From assembly GCA_022827625.1 (NCBI GenBank), contig JAJEIE010000025.1:149485-213484 (forward strand): a stretch of DNA of 64,000 bases, given 5' to 3'. The stretch comes from Candidatus Poribacteria bacterium. Its GTDB lineage: Bacteria > Poribacteria > WGA-4E > WGA-3G. Of the stretch, positions 26,875 to 34,941 are shown in pieces. The first letter of the stretch is position 1. Each line of letters opens with the position of its first letter. The notes under the pieces are model-generated. The model had not been told where the DNA came from, made no database searches, and worked only from the letters and a program-made list of their open reading frames with translations. The translations under genes and the position numbers were made by a program.

Positions 26875-28239
26875 TTAATCGTTAAAAATTTTTAGAAAAA
26901 TCTCGCCATCAAAATTCAGAATCTCGTGATGCAGTTGCCGTTTGTTGGTGCTAATGCTGGTAACAGGAACGTCAAACGTGACGGTTTGTGGCGCGCCATT
27001 GCGGTTGTACACCGCCCAACCCTTTGCAAATTCACGGATGAAAAGTCCTTGAATCCCTTGATATGCAATTGCCCTCTCTTGGATTGGTTGTCCGAGGTCA
27101 GCATCCCAAAAATCATACCAGTTGTGCAAATGGTCAGAGACCGGTATAGCGTTATCATCACCAAAAAGCACATACCCGTCAGAGTGTGTCAAACTGAGAG
27201 TGGTAATCATGCGCATCCATTGCTGGTTTTCTTCACTGTTCCGCTCCTTAACCCTTGTACCCAGATCCCCCATATAGTCCGTTACCACCCGCCAACCCTC
27301 TAAGCAATTGATGCGTGGTTCCCTCAGATACTGTTCTGCCCATAGGAGTGTCTCCTCCATCCGCAGCACCTGCTCAAGAGTGTATCCTCTGTTATATTCT
27401 GTCTTATAACACTCCATAAAGAGACCGTTCACGTACGATGCCGACTTTGGAATCTGACGCATATTTGCATTGACGAGGATTAAGAAATCTTCACTGACCG
27501 CTGCCCGTATTTTGCGTAAGATGGACAATCTCGCCGCTGACTCAGCCTCCCGTGTGAGAATTGTCGCTGACCAATCATCAACAGCGATTGGACTGGTCGC
27601 ATAATCTTCGTTCCACCAATCCAGCATGATTCCGTCAAAAAGTCCAGACGTGTCCAGGGCAACGGCTTGCTTGACCATCAAATTCTGCATATCTGGATTC
27701 GTGAAGTCTATGAGGTAACCAAGGACTGCGTCGTTTTCGTCTATCTTTTCATCACCATTTGTGTCTTCACCCCAGCCGATAACGGGTTTACCCTCACTAT
27801 CTTTAAGCCAATACGGAGAATCTGGCTGGAAATAACCGACCTCCCACCAGTTGTTCACGTCTGTTTCATTGCGACGCGATACATATCTTGCGTCCCTGTA
27901 TCGGATTTCAACAAGCAGTAAGAGATTCGGATTTAAAGCCAATAACTCCCGTTTTCTTTGACGGGCTGTATCCAGTTGATCTGAGTTCAAATCTGTTGCC
28001 AACCCTGAATAGGGCTGCCCTTCTGATATATTCCAAGCGATTCTGAGCAGCGTGTAGGGGTGGGCAAAAGCGAGATCGTGCTGCGCGAGTCGATGAAGTT
28101 CATCCATATCTTTCTGATTTTCAGTGCCGTTCCATGCTTGGAAGATAGAAGGATAATTTCGCTGCGCGTTTTCAGCATCTGCCGTGATTGCGCTTAAAAT
28201 GAGAAGTGCGATAAGATATTGCGTTCCAAATGTTTTCAC
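26875..28239 (-). CDS. Secreted putative glycoside hydrolase (GHL15-like)
   Basis: A signal peptide (about 22 residues) precedes a TIM-barrel of the hypothetical glycosyl hydrolase type. SGLFDGIMLDWWNEDY carries the likely catalytic Asp at a strand end. A calcium loop of EF-hand form (DTNGDEKIDEND) is inserted in the barrel near residue 158. The C-terminal ~60 residues are a small beta domain. Substrate is unknown. The gene is divergent from the next glycosidase gene. Confidence 0.7.
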   Translation of the reverse strand: MKTFGTQYLIALLILSAITADAENAQRNYPSIFQAWNGTENQKDMDELHRLAQHDLAFAHPYTLLRIAWNISEGQPYSGLATDLNSDQLDTARQRKRELLALNPNLLLLVEIRYRDARYVSRRNETDVNNWWEVGYFQPDSPYWLKDSEGKPVIGWGEDTNGDEKIDENDAVLGYLIDFTNPDMQNLMVKQAVALDTSGLFDGIMLDWWNEDYATSPIAVDDWSATILTREAESAARLSILRKIRAAVSEDFLILVNANMRQIPKSASYVNGLFMECYKTEYNRGYTLEQVLRMEETLLWAEQYLREPRINCLEGWRVVTDYMGDLGTRVKERNSEENQQWMRMITTLSLTHSDGYVLFGDDNAIPVSDHLHNWYDFWDADLGQPIQERAIAYQGIQGLFIREFAKGWAVYNRNGAPQTVTFDVPVTSISTNKRQLHHEILNFDGEIFLKIFND

Positions 28240-28389
28240 TGTTGTTGGTTATCCTTGCTATTGTTTGAAGTCTGACTTCAGTCTTTCCCATGAACCTAAG
28301 TGTTGTTGATATTTTATCATGGATATATCTAATGGGCAATTTGAAAATCTCAATTCTTTATGTAAGAGCGAAGCATGTTCCATTTTTTT

Positions 28390-28419
28390 TTGAATAAATT
28401 CAGTTTTTATCTGTATAAT
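28390..28419 (+). promoter_or_regulatory. Promoter for the alpha-galactosidase-like gene
   Basis: TTGAAT (28390-28395), an 18-base spacer and TATAAT (28414-28419), 65 bases before the ATG. Confidence 0.55.
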
Positions 28420-28484
28420 ATGACCAATGGAACCCTTTTTTTATTTTTCTCCACAAACCTCAATCCTTGGAATAGGAATTTGGC

Positions 28485-30536
28485 ATGCAGTACACATCAC
28501 AACAAAATGATTGGCTGGTTCAACCTTTTTGTCAACCCGCTTCAGTAGAAGAAACAGACAATCGGCTTATTCTCAATAATGGACTCATTCAACGAACATT
28601 CGTCATCTCACCTAATTTCGCAACAGTTGATTATACCAATCAGATTACCGGTAATAGTCTTCTGCGAGGCATCAAACCAGAGGCAATGCTTACGATTAAT
28701 GGAACCGAATTCGAGGTCGGTGGCTTAAAAGGGCAACCCGACTACGCCTATCTTGATTCGGATTGGATTGCGGACTTGACCAATCACGAGAACGCATTTC
28801 AATTTCGCGAGTATCGAATCGGTAAACCTGAAATCCGCTATCCGTGGGTACGCAGGCGTTCTACGACACCATCGATGTATCCGCCAGAGGGTGTAACAGT
28901 GACAGTTGTGTTCTCACCACCGCCATCTGTTGATTCCATTCAGATTTGCGTGCATTATGAACTATACCAAGGCATTCCCGTCCTGTCCAAGTGGGTCACT
29001 ATTCGCAATGAGAGTCAAAAACCGGTTCAATTGGATGCCTTAAGCTGTGAAATCCTTGCGGTCAACGAGCAGGAAAAACATCGGCTACATGTTGAGAGCG
29101 ATTATGCCTTCAGTGGAATGGAGACGACACAGTGGGGACCCGATGCGGATTACAAGACGCAAGTCGACTACCGCTATCAGATGCCGCTGGTGATGACAAG
29201 TGGCTATCCACTCGGCCCAGGGGTATCTCTGCAACCCGGGGAAACTTTCAAAAGTTTTCGCACCTTCGAGATTTTACATGATAGTGATGATCGTGAGCGA
29301 AAGGGACTCGCACGCCGTAAGATGTATCGCAAGGTCGCGCCACAGGTCACAGAGAATCCTATCCTCATGCACGTTCGGAGTGCCGAGCCGAACGCTGTCC
29401 GTTTGGCGATTGATCAGTGCGCCGAAGTCGGATTTGAGATGGTGATTATGACCTTTGGGAGCGGTTTCAATGTGGAAAGCGAAAACCCGGAATACATCGC
29501 CACTATGAAGGGATTAGCGGATTATGCACATAGTAAAGGTATTCAACTCGGAGGTTATACACTGATGTGTGCCTCGCGGGATGTAGGTGAAAATTTCAAC
29601 TGCATTGACCCAGACACCCGACAACCCAGTAGTAAGTTTGGACAGAGTGCTTGTCTTGCGAGCAAATGGGCAGACGGCTATTTTGAACGCGTGTTGAATT
29701 TCATAGATGCTACTGGAATGGATGTCATAGAGACGGATGGTCCCTACCATGGTGATGTCTGTGCATCAACGACGCATGCATACCATAACGGCTTGGCGGA
29801 TTCCCAGTTACGCCAATGGGAAGCGTGTGTACATTTTTACCACGAATGCCGAAAACGCGGCATCTATATTAATTCGCCAGATCAGTATTACCTCAACGGT
29901 TCAAACAAATGCGGTATGGGCTATCGCGAAACGAATTTCAGCTTGCCCCGCGAAAGGCAAATTCTAATTGCCCGACAGAATATCTACGATGGAACTTTTG
30001 AAAAGACGCCGAGTATGGGTTGGATGTTCGTCCCGCTGGTGGAGTATCATGGTGGTGGGCAAGCCGCAACATTTGAGCCCCTTTGCGAACACCTCGATGA
30101 CTACGAATCACATCTTGCACAGAACTTCGGCAGCGGTGTGATTGCGTGCTATCGCGGTCCCAGGCTATATGATACGGAACAGACGAAAGCGGTCGTCAAG
30201 AAATGGGTTGACTTCTACAAAAAGTATCGTCCAATATTGGAATCTGACCTGATTCACGTGCGCCGTCCAGATGGGCGCTCCATTGATTGTGTGCTCCACG
30301 CCAACGCGCAAATCAGTCCCTGTGGATTGGCGATGCTCTATAATCCTACGCCGACGATGCAACGTATCACTTTAAAAGTACCGCTCTATTATACTGGATT
30401 GTCTGAAATTGCCAAGATTCGCCAAGAAGAAGGCGTACCTAAACGGTACAGAATCGACCGGAATTATAATGTTGAGATTCCAATTGAGATGGAAGCGAAG
30501 CGCATTAGTTATCTTGTTATTGAAGGCGAAATTTGA
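28485..30536 (+). CDS. Alpha-galactosidase-like glycoside hydrolase (clan GH-D type)
   Basis: 683 aa with no clear signal peptide. An N-terminal beta-sandwich (about 1-290) is followed by a TIM-barrel (about 295-560). The barrel contains MDVIETDGPYHGD and INSPDQYYLNG, the positions where clan GH-D enzymes hold their two catalytic aspartates. A C-terminal beta domain follows. It may remove alpha-linked sugars from plant, algal or host polysaccharide. The gene ends with a good intrinsic terminator. The exact family (GH27, GH36 or a distant relative) is uncertain. Confidence 0.65.
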   Translation: MQYTSQQNDWLVQPFCQPASVEETDNRLILNNGLIQRTFVISPNFATVDYTNQITGNSLLRGIKPEAMLTINGTEFEVGGLKGQPDYAYLDSDWIADLTNHENAFQFREYRIGKPEIRYPWVRRRSTTPSMYPPEGVTVTVVFSPPPSVDSIQICVHYELYQGIPVLSKWVTIRNESQKPVQLDALSCEILAVNEQEKHRLHVESDYAFSGMETTQWGPDADYKTQVDYRYQMPLVMTSGYPLGPGVSLQPGETFKSFRTFEILHDSDDRERKGLARRKMYRKVAPQVTENPILMHVRSAEPNAVRLAIDQCAEVGFEMVIMTFGSGFNVESENPEYIATMKGLADYAHSKGIQLGGYTLMCASRDVGENFNCIDPDTRQPSSKFGQSACLASKWADGYFERVLNFIDATGMDVIETDGPYHGDVCASTTHAYHNGLADSQLRQWEACVHFYHECRKRGIYINSPDQYYLNGSNKCGMGYRETNFSLPRERQILIARQNIYDGTFEKTPSMGWMFVPLVEYHGGGQAATFEPLCEHLDDYESHLAQNFGSGVIACYRGPRLYDTEQTKAVVKKWVDFYKKYRPILESDLIHVRRPDGRSIDCVLHANAQISPCGLAMLYNPTPTMQRITLKVPLYYTGLSEIAKIRQEEGVPKRYRIDRNYNVEIPIEMEAKRISYLVIEGEI

Positions 30537-30561
30537 GTTCTCCGTTTTGGCAGAAGAAACC

Positions 30562-30589
30562 AGCGTCGCGAAAGGGACGCTATTTTTTT
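30562..30589 (+). terminator. Intrinsic terminator
   Basis: AGCGTC (30562-30567) pairs with GACGCT (30576-30581) around an eight-base loop. A run of seven T follows at 30583-30589. Confidence 0.75.
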
Positions 30590-30675
30590 CTGAACAAATT
30601 CAGTGTTCATTTGCCTAATCTAAGTAAGAGAAATATAAATCCTATAAGAATTTCTAACGCTTAGGGAGGAAACAG

Positions 30676-32823
30676 ATGAAACGGAAACATATTATCATAG
30701 GGCTTTTTGCTTGCATACTGATGCTTCCAATGATAGTTGTGATAAATAGTTGGACGCAGAGCGAGTTATCAATAGACGAGAAACGTTTCGACCTTGACAA
30801 GAATGACGAGCTCAGCGAATCTGAAAAGGCACTCATGATCAGAGTAATGCGGATCGAAGATGCCAGAGGCACCCAATTTAGTGAAAGCCAGATACGCGAG
30901 ATGCAAGGCGGGCAGCGAGATAGATCCCGCGGAAGAGGCGGATTTGGTAGACGACGCTCCAGAGAACCATCAGGACCACGCCTCGATCCAGAACAAGTCC
31001 AATTTAAGGACGGCGCAGCTACGATTCCTGATCGCGAGACCTTCAAAAAACTGTCCTATCAAGGAACGGATGTCCGGATTGATACCCAACTGACCGGAAT
31101 CGAGTTCGTAAAATTCCAGATTGAGAGGACGCATACGCAAAATCCGCAACTCTATTTTATGAATACGGAGACGCATCGCTCGCATGGTAGCTTCATGAGT
31201 GCTGCGGGTTTAGGTCGGGGCTCGGGACAGATGCGCGGTGTGCTGAGTTATCGTCCACTTTTCACGGCACCAAATGGTGAACCGGGTGTTTATACGTTTG
31301 AATTTAATCCGAATGATGCCTTTCCTTATGAAGAAATTAAGCTTGCACACGATCTTCTCGTAGCCAAGATGCCGATCTTAAAAAATCGACTCGGTTATTG
31401 CCCTTTGTGGGGCGCAATCGGCATATATAATCGTGAAAAGGCACTCTATGACGCAGCGGAATTCCCTGTCTATTTTGAAGACGACCTTTATGCTAATATC
31501 GGCTACCTTCCACTCAACCAGGCGGCCTCATTTGGTCGGCTACGTGTATTGGAGACAGATGAACGTCCTACGGTTCGGGACATTGTCATCTGCAAAACTT
31601 TGCCAAACGAGATGCCGCGCGTCGCTGGCGTTATCACGGGTGTTCGGCAAACGCCGCTTTCACACGTCAACCTTCGTGCGATTCAGGATAAAGTTCCTAA
31701 CGCCTTCATTGCCAAAGCATGGGAGCATAGTGCTATCGCACCGCTCATTGGCAAGTACATCTATTATGAAGTGAACGCCGATGGCTTTAAAATTAGAGAA
31801 GCAACCCTTAAAGAGGTAGAGACCCACTTCGCCGATTTACGTCCGTCGAAAACACAAAAGCCTGAACGCGATTTATCTACTCAGAAAATTTTACCTCTTG
31901 ACGACATCGAATTTGCGGACTCTTCGAGTTTTGGTGTGAAAACGGCTAATCTCGCCACGCTCCGCACCTTCGGATTTCCTGAGGGGACTGTGCCGAATGG
32001 CTTCGGCATCCCGTTCTATTTCTATGACGAATTTATGAAGCATAATGGCTTCTATGATGACCTGAAAGCGTTACTCAAAGATCCTGCATTTTTGAGCGAT
32101 CAGGATGCGAAAGTAGCAGCATTGGAGAAGTTTCGGGCAAAGATTAAGGCGGGTGAAATGCCTATGTGGATGATGAATGCCCTTTCGGAATTACACAACG
32201 CATTTCCGGCGGGCACCTCTCTTCGGTGCCGTTCCAGCACAAACAACGAAGACCTGCCCGGTTTCAGCGGCGCGGGATTATACGACTCCTACACGCATTA
32301 CCCGGATGAAGGACATTTATCGAAGTCTATTAAGCAGGTATTTGCGAGCCCTTGGAATTTCCGGGCGTTTGAGGCGCGTGATTTCTACCGCATTGACCAT
32401 TTCACGACGGCTATGGGGGTGCTTGTCCATTCCAACTTTGCGAACGAATTGGCAAACGGGGTGGCTGTCAGTGATGATGTCGTTTATCAAACGGTCGGGA
32501 ATTACTACCTCAACACGCAAGTCGGCGAAGACCTTGTGACGAATCCCGAAGATCAGTCTATTCCAGAGGAGATTTTGTTGGATTGGTGGGACCCGAATAA
32601 TTATAGAGTTGTAACCACATCCAATCGGACGACCGATGGTGCGCGTATTCTAAAGGATGAATACTTACGACAACTGAATCTCTATATCGGGACGGTACAT
32701 AATAAGTTCAGTCGGCTCTATACCACTACTCCGTGGACAGACAACTTTGCTATGGAGATTGAATTCAAGATTACGAGCGAAGGCAAACTCGCCATCAAGC
32801 AGGCGAGGCCGTGGAGGCAATAA
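30676..32823 (+). CDS. Exported PEP-synthase/water-dikinase-like protein
   Basis: The N-terminus is a signal peptide or anchor (residues 7-25). It is followed by an EF-hand-like DLDKNDELSESE and an Arg/Gly-rich linker (RSRGRGGFGRRRSRE). A phosphohistidine-type domain comes next (VRQTPLSHVNLRAIQ, His near 332). The PPDK_N ATP-grasp domain is at about 410-715 (CRSSTNNEDLPGFSGAG, ending IKQARPW). The His domain before the ATP-grasp matches the order in glucan water dikinases rather than PEP synthase. An extracytoplasmic kinase is puzzling because ATP is scarce there. Start follows GGGAGGAAA. Confidence 0.75.
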   Translation: MKRKHIIIGLFACILMLPMIVVINSWTQSELSIDEKRFDLDKNDELSESEKALMIRVMRIEDARGTQFSESQIREMQGGQRDRSRGRGGFGRRRSREPSGPRLDPEQVQFKDGAATIPDRETFKKLSYQGTDVRIDTQLTGIEFVKFQIERTHTQNPQLYFMNTETHRSHGSFMSAAGLGRGSGQMRGVLSYRPLFTAPNGEPGVYTFEFNPNDAFPYEEIKLAHDLLVAKMPILKNRLGYCPLWGAIGIYNREKALYDAAEFPVYFEDDLYANIGYLPLNQAASFGRLRVLETDERPTVRDIVICKTLPNEMPRVAGVITGVRQTPLSHVNLRAIQDKVPNAFIAKAWEHSAIAPLIGKYIYYEVNADGFKIREATLKEVETHFADLRPSKTQKPERDLSTQKILPLDDIEFADSSSFGVKTANLATLRTFGFPEGTVPNGFGIPFYFYDEFMKHNGFYDDLKALLKDPAFLSDQDAKVAALEKFRAKIKAGEMPMWMMNALSELHNAFPAGTSLRCRSSTNNEDLPGFSGAGLYDSYTHYPDEGHLSKSIKQVFASPWNFRAFEARDFYRIDHFTTAMGVLVHSNFANELANGVAVSDDVVYQTVGNYYLNTQVGEDLVTNPEDQSIPEEILLDWWDPNNYRVVTTSNRTTDGARILKDEYLRQLNLYIGTVHNKFSRLYTTTPWTDNFAMEIEFKITSEGKLAIKQARPWRQ

Positions 32824-32843
32824 GTTAAATCAATTCAATCTCG

Positions 32844-32872
32844 GCATGCGCGATACACAATATCGCGCATGC
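32844..32872. terminator. Bidirectional terminator-like hairpin
   Basis: A perfect 12-bp stem (GCATGCGCGATA at 32844-32855, complement at 32861-32872) with a five-base loop. It lies between two convergent genes. Confidence 0.7.
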
Positions 32873-32904
32873 ATCGGTTTTAGTAGTTGGTTGAGGGGCG
32901 CATC

Positions 32905-33654
32905 TTAATTGGCTTTGAGTTTTCCCCACGTTACCGCGAGTTTATATGCCGGATCTACGGCGAGAATTGTGTTAAAGCCAGAATTCATAAATTCCTGAAT
33001 TTCCTTTTGAGACTTCACCTCATTAGAAACCCAAAGTTCGTCCATACCGCCAACAAAATGAGACGAGCTGGAAGTCCGCCGATATCCGATGTCAAGGCTG
33101 GGTTCCCCAGAAACATCAATGACGCCGCCGCCAGCGATTGGACCGCCATCGTCTTCCTCGCCATTGATATAGATAATCGCTTCTTTACCATCCCAGGTTG
33201 CGGCGACGTGACTCCACTCGCCTTCAGCAATCGTGGTTTGCCCGATAAAGTCTTTGACATGATATGTCGTCCAGACGAGTTTCTTTGAACCGTGAAACCC
33301 GAATTTCCAGCCAGCTCCGCCGTCCATCTCTACAATATTCTGCCAATTGGTAATACCATCAGGATTTACCCATGCGCCGACACTCATAGGATCTGAGAGT
33401 TCCTTCAGAGGTCCCGCGTTTTCGATTGTAATAAACGTTGTCCCATCAAAATTAAAACCTTTTTCAAACTCGCCATCAATCCAATCTGCTTTCCCATCGA
33501 CCGTACCATCATTGCCATTGCCTGAGAGATCGGTGAGCGTGTCTCCTTTTCCGTCGTCGAATGTCGCAAGGAACACGATGTCTTCCGGTAACTCAGCGGA
33601 TACGCTTCCGACACAGACTGTTAAGATTATGAGTGAGTAGACTAAAGCCCGCAT
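32905..33654 (-). CDS. Secreted LamG-domain protein with WG-type C-terminal motif
   Basis: 249 aa. The signal peptide starts at 33654 behind AAGGAG; the frame is open to 33756 without a signal. The LamG/concanavalin A-like domain fills about residues 25-220 (SDPMSVGAWVNPDG, EWSHVAATWDGKEAIIYING). The last residues AVDPAYKLAVTWGKLKAN carry a motif shared with three other secreted proteins here. It is probably a surface or secreted carbohydrate-binding protein. Confidence 0.8.
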   Translation of the reverse strand: MRALVYSLIILTVCVGSVSAELPEDIVFLATFDDGKGDTLTDLSGNGNDGTVDGKADWIDGEFEKGFNFDGTTFITIENAGPLKELSDPMSVGAWVNPDGITNWQNIVEMDGGAGWKFGFHGSKKLVWTTYHVKDFIGQTTIAEGEWSHVAATWDGKEAIIYINGEEDDGGPIAGGGVIDVSGEPSLDIGYRRTSSSSHFVGGMDELWVSNEVKSQKEIQEFMNSGFNTILAVDPAYKLAVTWGKLKAN

Positions 33655-33870
33655 TTTACAACTCCTTATAGAGAGATTGCCAGTGGCAATCTCTGCTGAT
33701 GTGAAATTAATAATGATGCTAAAACTCTCGTGACATCCTCTGGCATTACGTAGCATCCTATTTCAACGATTGTGCGTTAGTACAAGTAGTACCTTATAGA
33801 ATTTTAGACATATATATGCAGATTTTGATTAAAGGAAAATTTCTGTTAATTCCTGTGTTCTGTGGTAATG

Positions 33871-34911
33871 TTAATCCGCTTTCTTAATGTGTCCCCAAGT
33901 TGTCCGATATTTCTCCAGCGGTGCTACGCTCAGACCACTCGGCGTGAATTGCTCAACAGTTGGGAGAATCGCGGGACCCAGCCCTTCTGCTACACCGCCA
34001 ACCGCATAGATTTTGTTCGCAATAGTGCCAACGCCTAAGAAAACTCGCGCTGTTGGCATCTCTGGACTTTCTGTCCATGTGTCGCTATCGGGATTGTATA
34101 TTTCAACAGTTGTTAGCCCCGGTCCTTGTACGACATCGGTTCCGCCAAGGGCGTAAATTTTTCCACCCAGGGGAGCGAGTGCCAAAGCAGTTCGGGGTGT
34201 CGGCATATCTGCTTTCTCCGCCCATGCATCTGAACTCGGGTCGTATTCTTGAACCGTTTCAAGCACGGGACCTTGGACAGCAGGTGTCCCGCCAATCAGA
34301 TATATTTTCCCATCAATGCTCGCGGCTGCCATTCCTGAAACCGGTGTTGGCATATCTGTCTTTTGGGTCCATGTATCAGTTGTTGGGTCATATTCTTCAA
34401 CGGTAGGGAGTACAGGCCCAACATTTTGCGCGATACCACCAATGGCGTAAATTTTACCGCCTACGGCAGTCGCCGTGAAGAAGGAACGCGGTGTTGGCAT
34501 ATCCGCTTTTTGGGTCCACGTGTCGGTTGCGGGGTCGTATTCTTCAACCGTGCCGAGAGCGGGTGCTTGTCCACTCCACCCGCCTATTGCATAGATCTTT
34601 CCATCAACAATGCTGGTCACAACGCCTGCGCGCGCTGCTGGCAGACTCGCTTTCTGAACCCATTTGTCCTCATCCGGGTCATAAGCATCAACAAAGTCAA
34701 CGGGTTCAGCGAGCATTCCACCTATAGTATAGAGTTGACTGTCAGTAGCTGCCACGGAGAAAAAAAGTCTTGGAATTGGCATATCTGCTTTTTGTATCCA
34801 ATCTTCAGCCGTGGTGTCGTGTATGAAATAGAAAGTGAGTAAGGTGGCGAATAGCCAACCCGAATTAAAAAACAAGGGTTTGTTTGATTTCATCATAAAT
34901 TTTCTTTTCAT
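33871..34911 (-). CDS. Secreted kelch-repeat beta-propeller with WG-type C-terminal motif
   Basis: A signal segment (about residues 1-36) is followed by six kelch repeats of about 50 residues, each with 'W..K..MP.PR' and 'GKIYAIGG' strands. That is enough for one six-bladed propeller. The end VAPLEKYRTTWGHIKKAD matches the shared C-terminal motif. A role in surface binding is likely, since such propellers often bind glycans or proteins. Two more ATGs lie at codons 6 and 7. Confidence 0.8.
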   Translation of the reverse strand: MKRKFMMKSNKPLFFNSGWLFATLLTFYFIHDTTAEDWIQKADMPIPRLFFSVAATDSQLYTIGGMLAEPVDFVDAYDPDEDKWVQKASLPAARAGVVTSIVDGKIYAIGGWSGQAPALGTVEEYDPATDTWTQKADMPTPRSFFTATAVGGKIYAIGGIAQNVGPVLPTVEEYDPTTDTWTQKTDMPTPVSGMAAASIDGKIYLIGGTPAVQGPVLETVQEYDPSSDAWAEKADMPTPRTALALAPLGGKIYALGGTDVVQGPGLTTVEIYNPDSDTWTESPEMPTARVFLGVGTIANKIYAVGGVAEGLGPAILPTVEQFTPSGLSVAPLEKYRTTWGHIKKAD

Positions 34912-34941
34912 TAAAAATCTCTTTCTCCAGTTTGGAAAGTG

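Noticed and set aside
28379..30612. Similar T-rich GAATAAATTCAG strings on both sides of the alpha-galactosidase-like gene
   Set aside because: The match is short and AT-rich and can arise by chance; the second copy is partly the T-tract of a terminator.
30654..31046. Long opposite-strand frames inside real genes, such as this one inside the dikinase gene
   Set aside because: They have no ribosome-binding site, no family match and lie wholly under well-supported genes.
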